Assembly: GCF_001012825.1 (NCBI RefSeq)
Contig: NZ_LCZJ02000037.1
Span: 17,637-81,636, forward strand
Direction: 5' to 3'
DNA: 64,000 bases
Source: Paenibacillus etheri
GTDB taxonomy: Bacteria; Bacillota; Bacilli; Paenibacillales; Paenibacillaceae
The notes beneath the pieces are model-generated. The model saw nothing but the letters and a program-made list of their open reading frames with translations. It searched no databases and was not told the DNA's origin. Made by a program: the position numbers and the translations under genes. This document shows positions 9,049-18,130 of the stretch, in pieces. Each line of letters starts with the position of its first letter. Position 1 is the first letter of the stretch.

Positions 9049-10146
9049 TCATTTAGCAATTTTCCGAATCAACTTTTTCAAGAAAGCACCAAAGCCTTCT
9101 GAACGTATAATACTTATTGCTTTCGATGATAATGATTTGTATTTTTTAAAATTAACATTTAAATTCAATTTACTATTAAAAAAATCATTACTCATTTCAA
9201 ACGGATTTTCAATACTAAACATCAAATCATAGTCTTTGCGATAATCCATTCTTACCAAATCATTTATTTTTTCACCTGACTTATAATATGCATAAGTCCA
9301 TTTTGTTTTAGAGATATTATCAGAATTATTTAAATTGTGATAATATGCATATTTATCATACAAATCTTTGAAGGGGTGAGGCCCTTTAGGAAGCCAATCA
9401 TTCATGCATTTTTCAGCAGAACTACCAAATCCTGAGTAGTGTATAAATCTTAGGGGGTCCCCTTTTACATAATATTGTCCACTTTGTTCAGTCATATCAC
9501 AATTCAATAGTGACCACGGCGCAAAATCATATCCATGATGTTTAAATATTTCCACATCAAAAAAACACGGTGCCAAATCAATCCACTTTTGATCAGTAAA
9601 AATTCCTCTCGCAATGTCATCATAGCAAAATAAGTATAATCTCTCTGCCCACCAGTTTATGAAGCTTTGGGCCTCTTCACTTCTGTTTACAGCAAGAAAT
9701 CCTAAGTTATAAACACCATGAGACGTGCTAGAGAGTTCCATATCAATATTACCTGGCTGAAGCAAATGCGGACAAAGTACTATTGGTCGAGTTATCAATA
9801 GCTGCTTAAGTTCAATAAAATCTGAATACACATATATATCTGGATCTAAATAAATAAATTGATTCTCATCCTCGTAGTTAGCATAAAGATACTTGAAAAA
9901 TTGGCCTTTTACAGCTGTAGAAGCTTCAACAATAGTATGTTTAAATATAAATCGATTGAAATTTCCTTCCCAAGCATCCTTCGATAGTACGATATCATCA
10001 AAATACTCGTAATTGAATTCAGGAAGCATCTCTTGTTCAGTTAGACATATGATAAACTTACAATTTGGTATATTATCCTTTACTGACTTTGCCAATGTAC
10101 GGGCTTTATGCAAATAATTCGCACAAATAGAAGTGAATATGATCAT
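9049..10146 (-). CDS. Glycosyltransferase, GT-A fold (GT8-like)
   Basis: A 365-residue soluble protein opening with 'MIIFTSICANYLHKARTLAKS', a beta-alpha start typical of GT-A enzymes that work at the cytoplasmic face. The metal-binding motif is 'FIYLDPDIYVYSDF' near residue 115, and 'GVYNLGFLAVNRS' and 'FIHYSGFG' downstream are typical of GT8-like surface-polysaccharide transferases. The C-terminal 60 residues are basic and may associate with the membrane. The start has AGAGGT five bases upstream and lies three bases after the stop of the preceding GT2 gene, so the two are co-expressed. The sugar donor cannot be inferred. Confidence 0.82.
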   Translation of the reverse strand: MIIFTSICANYLHKARTLAKSVKDNIPNCKFIICLTEQEMLPEFNYEYFDDIVLSKDAWEGNFNRFIFKHTIVEASTAVKGQFFKYLYANYEDENQFIYLDPDIYVYSDFIELKQLLITRPIVLCPHLLQPGNIDMELSSTSHGVYNLGFLAVNRSEEAQSFINWWAERLYLFCYDDIARGIFTDQKWIDLAPCFFDVEIFKHHGYDFAPWSLLNCDMTEQSGQYYVKGDPLRFIHYSGFGSSAEKCMNDWLPKGPHPFKDLYDKYAYYHNLNNSDNISKTKWTYAYYKSGEKINDLVRMDYRKDYDLMFSIENPFEMSNDFFNSKLNLNVNFKKYKSLSSKAISIIRSEGFGAFLKKLIRKIAK

Positions 10147-10149
10147 CGT

Positions 10150-10992
10150 TTACCTCTTCATGATATATTTTTTTATTATTAACTTTAATAATGGTATGCT
10201 TTTTAATTTATCTAATATAGCTATGCCCTCTTGAAGAGCTCGATTAAGAAATATTTGCTCTATCAAAGCATCCCTTAGTATAACTGCGTACTCATTAGTA
10301 TACTGTTCATAAAGTTTAGGATGTTGGTTATAAATTGAACGATAGGTCTGCTTAACAATTTCCGCGTTAGACATAAACTCTGTGGTCCGCGATTTAGGTT
10401 TAATTCGGTAGTTAAACAGTACCTCTGGGATTTGATAGATTTCTTTGTCTAGTTCTATAATGGAAAGCCAAAAATCATAATCTTCCATACCATGATACAT
10501 GGTGGTTTTAAAACCCCCAACTTTTTCCCAATCTTCTTTGTAAAAGAGCGATGTTACAAACACAACATTATCAAGCAGCATTGCATCTAGTGAGTAGTTT
10601 GGAAGACTCCATCTCCCAGTTCTATCACCAAATAAATCAGCATAGCAGTAAACCACACCAATTTTCTTATTTGATTCTATAATTTTGACAGCTTTCTCGA
10701 TGTAGGTTGGTTCGATGATATCATCAGCATCAACTGGCATTATATATTTACCAGTAGCATGAGCTATACCTGCATTTCTTGCAGCTGCTGGTCTGGTATT
10801 ATCAGTTCTCAACAAAATAATATCAGTATTATTGAACTTATTCAGTGTAATAATTGTATTAGGGTCCGTCGAACCATCATCAATTATTATAAGTTCAATA
10901 TTGTTATAAGTTTGAGAACGTACTGAATTTATTGCCTGTTCAATATATTCACCGTCGTTATAACAAGGCATAATTACACTGACTTTACTCAA
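10150..10992 (-). CDS. Family 2 glycosyltransferase
   Basis: A 280-residue GT2 enzyme. 'KVSVIMPCYNDGEYIEQAI' begins the fold, 'IIIDDGSTD' binds the nucleotide, 'PVDADDIIEPTYI' is the DxD motif, and 'MYHGMEDYDFWLSI' contains the ED/DxD-type catalytic base. The frame is open to 11016, but a TTG at 10992 has a GGGGGG ribosome binding site six bases upstream and starts one base after the stop of the WbdD-like gene, so I take it as the true start. The family covers many sugars; here it probably extends the exported glycan. Confidence 0.88.
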   Translation of the reverse strand: MSKVSVIMPCYNDGEYIEQAINSVRSQTYNNIELIIIDDGSTDPNTIITLNKFNNTDIILLRTDNTRPAAARNAGIAHATGKYIMPVDADDIIEPTYIEKAVKIIESNKKIGVVYCYADLFGDRTGRWSLPNYSLDAMLLDNVVFVTSLFYKEDWEKVGGFKTTMYHGMEDYDFWLSIIELDKEIYQIPEVLFNYRIKPKSRTTEFMSNAEIVKQTYRSIYNQHPKLYEQYTNEYAVILRDALIEQIFLNRALQEGIAILDKLKSIPLLKLIIKKYIMKR

Positions 10993-10993
10993 A

Positions 10994-13375
10994 TTATTCC
11001 CCCCTAGTAATCTCACCGAAAAACAATATTTTAACTATGGATTTTATTCTATGATGTTTCAAGTGTGAGTGTATTTCAATTAACTTATTACTTTTTATAT
11101 TCAACTCCTCTTGAGTATTAGCTAACTTATTTTGGTTAATTTCTAACGTTTTTTGTACACTTTCTAAACTCTTTTGCGTCTCAATCAAATCATTTTGAGA
11201 ATTGGTTAATGAATCAACTGTCACATTAAGTTGTGTTGAAACTTCCTCCAACTTTTCTTCTAGTATTTTTTTATTTATCTTAGAGATTTCCTTGTGATTC
11301 ACTAGTTCATTTATTTTTTGATTATTTACATACATTTTTTTCTCTTGAAGTTGATAGCCAATAGTCCAATCAAGTATTTCGCATGTGAAATTGATCTTAA
11401 TATATGTTGCATTAGTAAAATCACCTTGCAAAAGAAACTGAGGATCATATGTTGTGAATTCATACTCAGAATTATTAAGAACTCGCTCAGCATTGATAGC
11501 AGTAATCTCTTTTATAGATCCATCTGTTTCTATACTCTGTATATATATTAATGCGGGATTTCCTTCTAGTGGGTCCCAGCGTAGTGCTTCCGCATTATTT
11601 ATAGATTTATCTTTGAACGTAACTGAAAATCCAGTATCAGTAGACGTAGTTACACAGCGTTCGAAATCATGATCAGTAAACCCGGCACCATGATCATAAA
11701 ATAGCGTACTTTCAATAGAATGATCTTTTAAGTAACGAGTTGAAACAGCATTAAGATCGACGGGTATCTCATCATTCGCAAAAATATAAAGATCTTGAAT
11801 TTTCACGAAGTTTTTAATAAAATTTTCTTCCCATGAAAAAAAACATTGCTCGGTGGCACGAGTAATATTTAGAGTATCGTATATGAAGTTATCAACAATT
11901 GATCTATCAATGATATCTTTATGGTTATCTTTAAACTGCTTTAAAGTCCTCCAAAGAGTAAACTCAAGAGGAATCTGAAATGGCATATGCCATTCATAAT
12001 CAATAACCTTATATAAATCTCCCTCTAAAAAGATATTTCCTGATATTAAGTCGAGATTAGAGTTTGAAGACCAGTGTAACTTTTGTTCAGGTTTTTCCCT
12101 ACTAAATATTTCCACAAAATCATTATTGTTTGTAAAATCACTTGGATGAATGCCTTCATACAGCGCATTTCGCAACTTTACTATCTCATGAATAAAATCT
12201 CCAGTGTTAGTATCGGTACATTTAGAAACCAATCTATCCTCTAAAGTTTCAATAGTATAAAATAACATACTAATTCCATCCACTTCTTTATAGCAGGTTG
12301 CATTCTTAATTTGATTAGAATCGTACGAATAGTCACTATAATGCAACATTCGCTTCAGGTGATCCTGACTTTTTGCATTAAGGCCTTTTTTATAGACTTT
12401 ATTGTTGTTTAAATCAAAGTAGGTGAATATTCTGAACTCTTCAGATCTATTAGCACTAATCTTTACATAGTCTATTTGAGTAGGTATTTGTTGTGTCGCG
12501 GATATTTCCACTAAAAAAGAATTCGCGAAGATATCCATAGAATTAGAATCCATTAAAGTTTTGTGTAGATTATTTTCATCAAAAAGTTTCACCCTTGGCA
12601 TATCAAGCGGAAAATGAGAACTAGAAGGCACAATTCCATTTATAGTCGTATCCGTAAATATTTCCGTTGGGAACTTATAATCAGGGTACGGATAAAAGAA
12701 TTTAATTGCACTAAGATTCGTCTCATTTAGTAAATTTGTCAATTCGCCTTTTGTAAAAGTTCGAACACGTTCATTATTATTGTAGTTATTTATTCCAGAA
12801 AAAAACTCTCCAGTATGGTCTTCTCTAAAGCCTGAAATATATTTTAGACCAATGCGATTTTCTATAGAAAGCAGCATCTTTCCGGATGAACTTAAGTGTT
12901 GCTTAGCCTTTTTAAGGAATTGATTATATGGTTGATTGCCTGTAAACATATATGCTGCATATTCAAGAACACCGTTTATTATAATGTAATCAAACTTCCA
13001 GTCAGGAGGTAGACTCTGAAAATCGCAAACCACTATTTCTAGATTTTCAATATTTTGATGACGGTAGTAATTTATTTCTGCTCTTGTTTTCGTTAACTCA
13101 ACAGCTACAACCCTACTTGCTTTTTCACAAAGGAGTCCAGTTATAGCACCACATCCAGCACCAATTTCTAAGATAGTACATCCTTTTTCAAAAGAGTACC
13201 AATTTAAAATATTTTGTCGGAGGTGAGATAGATGGTAAATTATAGCCCATTCTTTCGAATTATACCAATCAAAATCCTTATTTTTCACCTTCCTAAGTAA
13301 TTCTAATTCAATCGACCCATCTGAATATACCTCGTCCATACTAGGATTATAATAATCAAAGTTAAGTTTAGTCAT
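10994..13375 (-). CDS. WbdD-like methyltransferase-kinase with C-terminal coiled coil (putative glycan chain terminator)
   Basis: A 793-residue multidomain protein. Residues about 40-230 form a class I SAM methyltransferase with motif I 'LEIGAGCG' (69-76). Residues about 300-530 resemble a small-molecule kinase: 'NLDLISGNIF' (440-449) matches the catalytic DxxxxN loop and 'VIDYEW' (457-462) the metal-binding aspartate. A beta-rich segment with 'LRWDPLEGNPALIYI' spans about 555-675. It is followed by a long coiled coil (about 676-770) and a basic amphipathic end, 'HHRIKSIVKILFF'. This order (methyltransferase, kinase, coiled coil, membrane-binding tail) is that of E. coli WbdD, which caps O9a polysaccharide with a methyl phosphate and whose coiled coil sets chain length. 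The beta domain is an addition. It sits directly behind Wzm/Wzt, the expected place. AAGGAG is four bases before the ATG. The kinase call is inference from motifs. Confidence 0.72.
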   Translation of the reverse strand: MTKLNFDYYNPSMDEVYSDGSIELELLRKVKNKDFDWYNSKEWAIIYHLSHLRQNILNWYSFEKGCTILEIGAGCGAITGLLCEKASRVVAVELTKTRAEINYYRHQNIENLEIVVCDFQSLPPDWKFDYIIINGVLEYAAYMFTGNQPYNQFLKKAKQHLSSSGKMLLSIENRIGLKYISGFREDHTGEFFSGINNYNNNERVRTFTKGELTNLLNETNLSAIKFFYPYPDYKFPTEIFTDTTINGIVPSSSHFPLDMPRVKLFDENNLHKTLMDSNSMDIFANSFLVEISATQQIPTQIDYVKISANRSEEFRIFTYFDLNNNKVYKKGLNAKSQDHLKRMLHYSDYSYDSNQIKNATCYKEVDGISMLFYTIETLEDRLVSKCTDTNTGDFIHEIVKLRNALYEGIHPSDFTNNNDFVEIFSREKPEQKLHWSSNSNLDLISGNIFLEGDLYKVIDYEWHMPFQIPLEFTLWRTLKQFKDNHKDIIDRSIVDNFIYDTLNITRATEQCFFSWEENFIKNFVKIQDLYIFANDEIPVDLNAVSTRYLKDHSIESTLFYDHGAGFTDHDFERCVTTSTDTGFSVTFKDKSINNAEALRWDPLEGNPALIYIQSIETDGSIKEITAINAERVLNNSEYEFTTYDPQFLLQGDFTNATYIKINFTCEILDWTIGYQLQEKKMYVNNQKINELVNHKEISKINKKILEEKLEEVSTQLNVTVDSLTNSQNDLIETQKSLESVQKTLEINQNKLANTQEELNIKSNKLIEIHSHLKHHRIKSIVKILFFGEITRGE

Positions 13376-13408
13376 GTTACTCCTTTCTGTAGCACAGCTA
13401 CATCACTA

Positions 13409-15043
13409 TCATGAATATCCTCTTCTATGGATCGACGTATCATCAGCGGCACCTATATTATAGTGAACCTGAATGTCATATATTTCATCCTCAACTAATT
13501 TGAAAGATCTTATTGAAGAGTATGAATCTATTTCAGTGACATAGACTCTATCTTCAATTTGAGAAAAATTATAAGGGACCCCTTTCATTTGTAATTTATC
13601 ATAAAGGTCCTCATAATTAACGCCTAGTAGATTTAAATCTTTTGTTCTAACTAATTTTGGGGCGATGTTCCCAGATCCGTCTTGATACACACTTATATAG
13701 TAATATGAATCAATTTTAATCAAGTCATTCATTCCCTGAAGTTCGAAAGGGACTGGGTATTTATTTATTAGATTAAATGACATATCTTCTGTATTAGCAA
13801 CAAGAATCTCCCCTGGACCGGAAACAAAATAAAGTTTACTTTCGATGAGAGATATTGATCTGACATAAGAATTTTTCAAGTAATCCAATCGTACTACATT
13901 ATCTATTTCTACCTCACCATTATTGTTTTTTAATACAAACAATTGTTGTGATGATGCAGATATACCGTAAAAAAGTTCTTTATCTTTATCATAAATAATC
14001 TTATTAGGCTGGTATCCAATATTTCTTATTGTTTGTGAAAACTCATATGTTTGCAATTTTTTCTTGTACACTTGTACAGCATTATTACCTGTATCATCTA
14101 AAATCAGCAGTTCACCGTCACTAGCAATGGAGTGAGGGGTGTGCACGTTATCACAAAGTATAGTCCAACTACTAATACTATCTGATATATTGGGGTTATA
14201 GATTACCCTATGATGCCAACAATCTACAATGAAATATTGATTATCTATCTTTGTTATCTGAGTAGGCGAATATAAGTTTTCGGTATAACTATTATTAGAT
14301 ACACTTGACGAGGGAGCATCTGTTTGTTCACTTAAATACGCTTTACAAACTTCAATGGAATTACCAATCATTCTTATACTGCCTTTTTCTAACCAAATGA
14401 CACGTGAACACATTTGGCGGATTTGTTCTATACTATGAGAGACCATGATGACCGTAGTACCACCACTCATTAGTTCGAACATTCTTTTCGCGCTCTTTTT
14501 TTGAAACTTTGCATCTCCAACAGATAATATCTCATCAACGATTAGAATATCTGGATCCACAAGAGTAGCAATTGAAAAAGCAAGTCTCATTATCATACCT
14601 GATGAAAAATTTCTAATTGGCACATCTAAAAAATCATTAAGTTCTGAAAAATCGACAATTTCACTAAACTTCTCAGTCAAGTATTGCTTTGAGTACCCAA
14701 GTATTGCGCCATTCAGAAAAATATTTTCTCTTGCAGTTAAGTCCATATCAAACCCAGCTCCAAGTTCTAGCATGGGAGCTATATTACCACTAACTTTCAC
14801 ATTACCTTTAGTTGGTGTTAAAATGCCTGATATAATTTTCAAAAGTGTACTTTTACCCGCTCCATTATTGCCTATAATACCTATGACTTCGCCTTTTTGA
14901 ATTGAAAAAGACACATCACTTAGTGCATGGAAATGCTTATATGTTAATTTGTTTGATACTCTCTTAATGACATATTCTTTCAAACTAAGAATACGATCGT
15001 TAGCTAGTCGAAAGTTCATAGAAACATTTTTTATATCGATCAC
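13409..15043 (-). CDS. Polysaccharide ABC exporter ATPase (Wzt-like) with C-terminal beta-propeller domain
   Basis: A 544-residue ATPase of the Wzt/TagH class. The nucleotide-binding domain (1-240) has Walker A 'GNNGAGKST' (58-66), signature 'NFSSGM' (145-150), Walker B 'ILIVDE' (166-171) and the switch histidine in 'VSHS'. After a Ser-rich linker, residues about 255-530 contain six spaced repeats of the form xxP-x-x-I-x-x-(D/E)-x-x-(Y/L)-(Y/F)-(V/I). The best are 'SPTQITKIDNQYFIVDCWHH' and 'SDGELLILDDTGNNAVQVY', classic NHL-type blades. Ordinary extended Wzt proteins instead carry a beta-sandwich that binds the glycan cap. The GTG start has AAGGAG seven bases upstream. It lies 11 bases behind Wzm and in front of the WbdD-like gene, implying that the propeller reads the cap. 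Export role is confident; the propeller is inferred from sequence pattern. Confidence 0.88.
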   Translation of the reverse strand: MIDIKNVSMNFRLANDRILSLKEYVIKRVSNKLTYKHFHALSDVSFSIQKGEVIGIIGNNGAGKSTLLKIISGILTPTKGNVKVSGNIAPMLELGAGFDMDLTARENIFLNGAILGYSKQYLTEKFSEIVDFSELNDFLDVPIRNFSSGMIMRLAFSIATLVDPDILIVDEILSVGDAKFQKKSAKRMFELMSGGTTVIMVSHSIEQIRQMCSRVIWLEKGSIRMIGNSIEVCKAYLSEQTDAPSSSVSNNSYTENLYSPTQITKIDNQYFIVDCWHHRVIYNPNISDSISSWTILCDNVHTPHSIASDGELLILDDTGNNAVQVYKKKLQTYEFSQTIRNIGYQPNKIIYDKDKELFYGISASSQQLFVLKNNNGEVEIDNVVRLDYLKNSYVRSISLIESKLYFVSGPGEILVANTEDMSFNLINKYPVPFELQGMNDLIKIDSYYYISVYQDGSGNIAPKLVRTKDLNLLGVNYEDLYDKLQMKGVPYNFSQIEDRVYVTEIDSYSSIRSFKLVEDEIYDIQVHYNIGAADDTSIHRRGYS

Positions 15044-15054
15044 TTTAGTTCTCC

Positions 15055-15834
15055 TTATAAATATAGAATAAATTTTTCTTGAGTTTTATTGAATACAAGT
15101 ACTCCTAAAACGAATGATACCAACGCAAATAATAAACAGAATACCCAGGCCTTAAGATCAGGAATCCCCCCAGATAGAATAATAAATCTTATAAATCTTA
15201 TAAAATGATACATAGGGTTAAATTTAAGAATATATAACATGTATTTTGGAAGTATACTCTCAGGATAAAAAATTGGAGTTAGATATGTCCAAATAGTAAT
15301 TATAATACTATAAAGGAATTGCGTATCTCGAAAGAAAACCATAATCGAAGACAGCATGAAAGATATTCCACAGATAAAGAGAAATAGACATGCGATAGCA
15401 AAGAGCATAGCAATATGCGAATATGTTATACTCATTCCCGTTGCAATTATTACTAGGTACAGTGCTAATAACGAAAAAAGAAAATTAACACCTGATGATA
15501 ACACCCGAGAAAATGGATAAATGAATTTCGGTACGTATACTTTGTTAATCAATGATGCATTTTGGATTATGCATGTCATAGATTGAGAGGTCGCTTCTGT
15601 CATGTAATTAAATATTACAATACCACTAAGCAAATACACAGAGTAGTTAGGTATATCGAACCGGAATAACGTCGAAAACACCAGGTACTGTACCACCATA
15701 ATTAAAAGCGGATTTAATAAACTCCACAAAATGCCTAAAATAGATCTCCTGTATCTAGTCTTGAAATCTCTTTGAACTAACTGCGCAAGAAGAAAATTAT
15801 ATTTACTCAATAAATGTATTGCTTTTATTTTCAT
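15055..15834 (-). CDS. Polysaccharide ABC exporter permease (Wzm-like)
   Basis: A 259-residue ABC-2 type permease with six hydrophobic segments. The N-terminal amphipathic stretch 'AQLVQRDFKTRYRRSILGIL' followed by 'WSLLNPLLIMVVQYLVFS' is the diagnostic Wzm/TagG/KpsM opening. 'YLTPIFYPESILP' and 'FNPMYHFIRFIR' are also typical. It forms the membrane channel for lipid-linked polysaccharide with the Wzt-like ATPase encoded 11 bases downstream. It is the first gene of the minus-strand operon that continues through Wzt, the WbdD-like protein and two glycosyltransferases. Its AT-rich composition matches those genes. Confidence 0.93.
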   Translation of the reverse strand: MKIKAIHLLSKYNFLLAQLVQRDFKTRYRRSILGILWSLLNPLLIMVVQYLVFSTLFRFDIPNYSVYLLSGIVIFNYMTEATSQSMTCIIQNASLINKVYVPKFIYPFSRVLSSGVNFLFSLLALYLVIIATGMSITYSHIAMLFAIACLFLFICGISFMLSSIMVFFRDTQFLYSIIITIWTYLTPIFYPESILPKYMLYILKFNPMYHFIRFIRFIILSGGIPDLKAWVFCLLFALVSFVLGVLVFNKTQEKFILYL

Positions 15835-16140
15835 GTTTCATTCCATCCCTAAATAATAGAATCAGCCAAAAAAGCCGTTTTTACCATCAGCAATATAATA
15901 TTACTGACAGTTTAAAAGTACATTATTGCTAAAAAGTATACCGTGTTAAGTGTCGGCATTTTTTCGATTTAATATTTATGAAGTGATTATTAGCAAATAC
16001 AACCGAAAAACTACTATTGAACACCTGAATTTGCATCCTTTCTGAAATTTTATATTATATTGACAATCCAATAATCTGAGGTTAACTAACCCAAGTATAG
16101 AGTCAATCATTTCAAAGTGTTAATATATTGTCGTTAATTA
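15835..16140. other. AT-rich intergenic region holding the wzm operon promoter
   Basis: No open frame. On the minus strand a TATACT sequence (about 15936-15941) lies in the expected place for a -10 box, but no good -35 pairs with it at 16-18 bases, so the promoter is not assigned. Homology to the upstream region of the O-antigen-ligase gene begins near 16115 and leads into the pseudogene that follows. Confidence 0.4.
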
Positions 16141-16160
16141 TAAGAAAAGGGGACATCAAC

Positions 16161-16770
16161 GTGTCGAAACCAGTATACGGTAAAAAAGCTGCCCAGTCGA
16201 GGAAGTTTGAAAATTTCCCCAGTTCCGTCAGGGTTTGAGTTTGGATTTTATTATGTCACTAATCTGGAGCCCGTTCCAGGTCGGTTTATTTAATGGACGC
16301 AGGTGGACTATGAGAAACCCAACTATCTCACCACCTTGTTCAGCGGCATCATGCTGCTGGTGTGTATGGGCTTGTACTACAATAAAATAAAGCTGGAGGA
16401 AAAACGCGACCTACTGCCCGTCTTTTCCTTGCTGCTAACTGTTACCTACGCGCTGCCACTCTTTAACGCGGCGTCACACTAAATGGCGTAAATCTGCTGT
16501 TTGTGCAATGTGCGTGTACCGCAGTATTCATTATAGCGTTATATCTCATGAAGCAAAAGCAACTAAATTTTGTCACTCAGAAAGCTGCACTTCCGATCGT
16601 ATATGTCATTGTCGGCTTAGGAGTACTGAATTGGATTGGTAGCTGGAAATTTGCCGGTGGTCTGGTTGGCTGGTTTTCTAATACCGTTGTTAAAGGAAAA
16701 TATTCGGATCCTATTATGCCAGACTCAAATGTTTGACTTCTATTTTCTAATATGCCAATACACGCCTTTG
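16161..16770 (+). pseudogene. Decayed 5' copy of the O-antigen-ligase-like gene
   Basis: The first bases, from the GTG at 16161 ('gtgtcgaaaccagtatacgg'), are identical to the start of the intact ligase at 19772, and similarity continues to about 16770, equivalent to roughly base 20400 of the intact gene. Similarity also extends upstream into the ribosome binding site and 'atattgtcg' spacer. Stops and frameshifts occur throughout (for example an in-frame TGA near 16237). Fragments such as 'LYLMKQKQLNFVTQKAALP' versus 'FYLMKQKQVNVVIQNAILA' show clear relatedness but considerable divergence. The copy is noticeably richer in GC than the intact gene, so it looks like a diverged counterpart from a related lineage and not a fresh tandem duplicate. 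It ends by running directly into a reversed U32 peptidase relic. Confidence 0.9.
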
Positions 16771-17940
16771 CCGCGCAAATCGTATACGCGCCCACCTTCT
16801 TCATTTTTCGTCGGATCTCCAGCATCAAACAAAATGCCATCCCCACGTTTCAAAGGGGCACGAATGTGGCAAACTACGCCATCACGCACAATTCGCTCTA
16901 CTGTGCCCAGGTATACACCCCGGCTTTTTGGGATACTGCCGTCCACGAGCTCTTTGTTATTCGTCCTTTACAAGAAACCATGCGTAAATCCGCGCGAGAA
17001 ACTCTGCTGCAGCTCACGTATCACTTCCTTCGAAGGCGCCGCCCATTGACCCTCCAGATAGCGATCGATGACTTTACGATATTCGCTAACCCCATTGGCT
17101 ACATATTCCGGACTCTTGAGTCGGCCTTCGATCTTAAAAGAGGTCACGCCTGCTTCAATTAACTCCGACATCAGATCAATCGCCGCCAGAGCCTTCGGAC
17201 AGAGTAGACAAGTAATATCGCCCATCGGCTTCACTTCACCGTCCACCATCAGGACATACGGCAAACGGTAGGCCTGCGCACATTCCCAGCGATTCGCAGA
17301 ACGGCCGCCCCACATTTCCGAAGTCAGACACTGCCCAGAATATACAAAGTGCACCGTGTACAAACACTTCCATCGGCATACGAGCCTGTTCGCCAATCAT
17401 GCGAATCTGCTTCAGATTGTCCTCACGCCCAAGCACCATGCGCTCTATGTCGAACGGTTTGGTAAACTCAAATGCTTCCGGCGAAGGAATTGTCATCTGA
17501 GTAGATCCATGGATTGTCAAGTCAATCGAAATCTTATGAATCATGCGCATCAAACCCAAATCCCACACGATAACCGCATCCACACCAGCGTCGATCAGTT
17601 CTTTGGCATCGGGAAGCTCTTTTTCAAACACCGATATATTAAAGGTCAGAAAACCTTTCACACATAGCTATGCAGGAACGCCATAATCTCCGGCAACTCG
17701 TCCATGCAGAAATTGTTTGCTCTCGCCTGGGCATTAAATTTTTCTACGCAAAAAAAAAAAAAAAGATCTCATTCGCCCCATTGGCCACCGCCGTACGCTT
17801 ACAATCTCAGTCGCCTGCCGGTGCCAGCAGTTCTACATCCACCCTGCGTATTCCTTGTTTGTTTATTTATATCCTCCTAAACCGCTGGATGGCGGATCGT
17901 TGTCATTTGCTCAACTGATTAACTTTATCAAATATCACAG
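16760..17940 (-). pseudogene. Decayed 5' copy of the U32 peptidase gene
   Basis: Minus-strand similarity to residues 1 to about 373 of the intact U32 protein encoded at 25542-28064, plus about 60 bases of its upstream region ('tatatcctcc' before the start, and 'tatcaaatatcaca'). Readable pieces include 'IHGSTQMTIPSPEAFEFTK', 'VYSGQCLTSEMWGGRSANR' and 'GVTSFKIEGRLKSPEYVAN'. The start codon is lost, a run of 15 A (17750-17764) replaces a 6-A tract, and a frameshift near 17345 splits the conserved cysteine region; other disruptions follow. One conserved cysteine of the intact 'CAQACRLPY' is now tyrosine. Both this relic and the ligase relic align across about 16757-16770, so the deletion that fused them probably used short homology. 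Confidence 0.9.
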
Positions 17941-17993
17941 TATCCACCTGTCAATTAGCATATTCCACTTAATCACTTTCTTCCTTTTGAAGC

Positions 17994-18022
17994 TTGATAT
18001 TATGTATAACTTCTTGTTTAAT
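17994..18022 (+). promoter_or_regulatory. Predicted sigma-A promoter of rmlA-rmlC
   Basis: TTGATA at 17994-17999 and TTTAAT at 18017-18022 are separated by 17 bases, matching five of six and four to five of six consensus positions. Transcription would begin near 18030, leaving a leader of about 100 bases before rmlA. It lies just outside the U32 relic, so the relic does not interfere with it. Confidence 0.5.
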
Positions 18023-18130
18023 AGACAAATCAAGAATTTCCGGCGTACAATAAGAATGGAATGTCCAAGATACTAAAAAGATCTCATATTTTACAATTTT
18101 TATATATACTAAGGAGAGTCGATACGAGTC

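Noticed and set aside
16503-17667. Several open frames of 60-142 residues on both strands
   Set aside because: All fall within the two decayed gene copies and correspond to fragments or shadows of the ligase and U32 genes.
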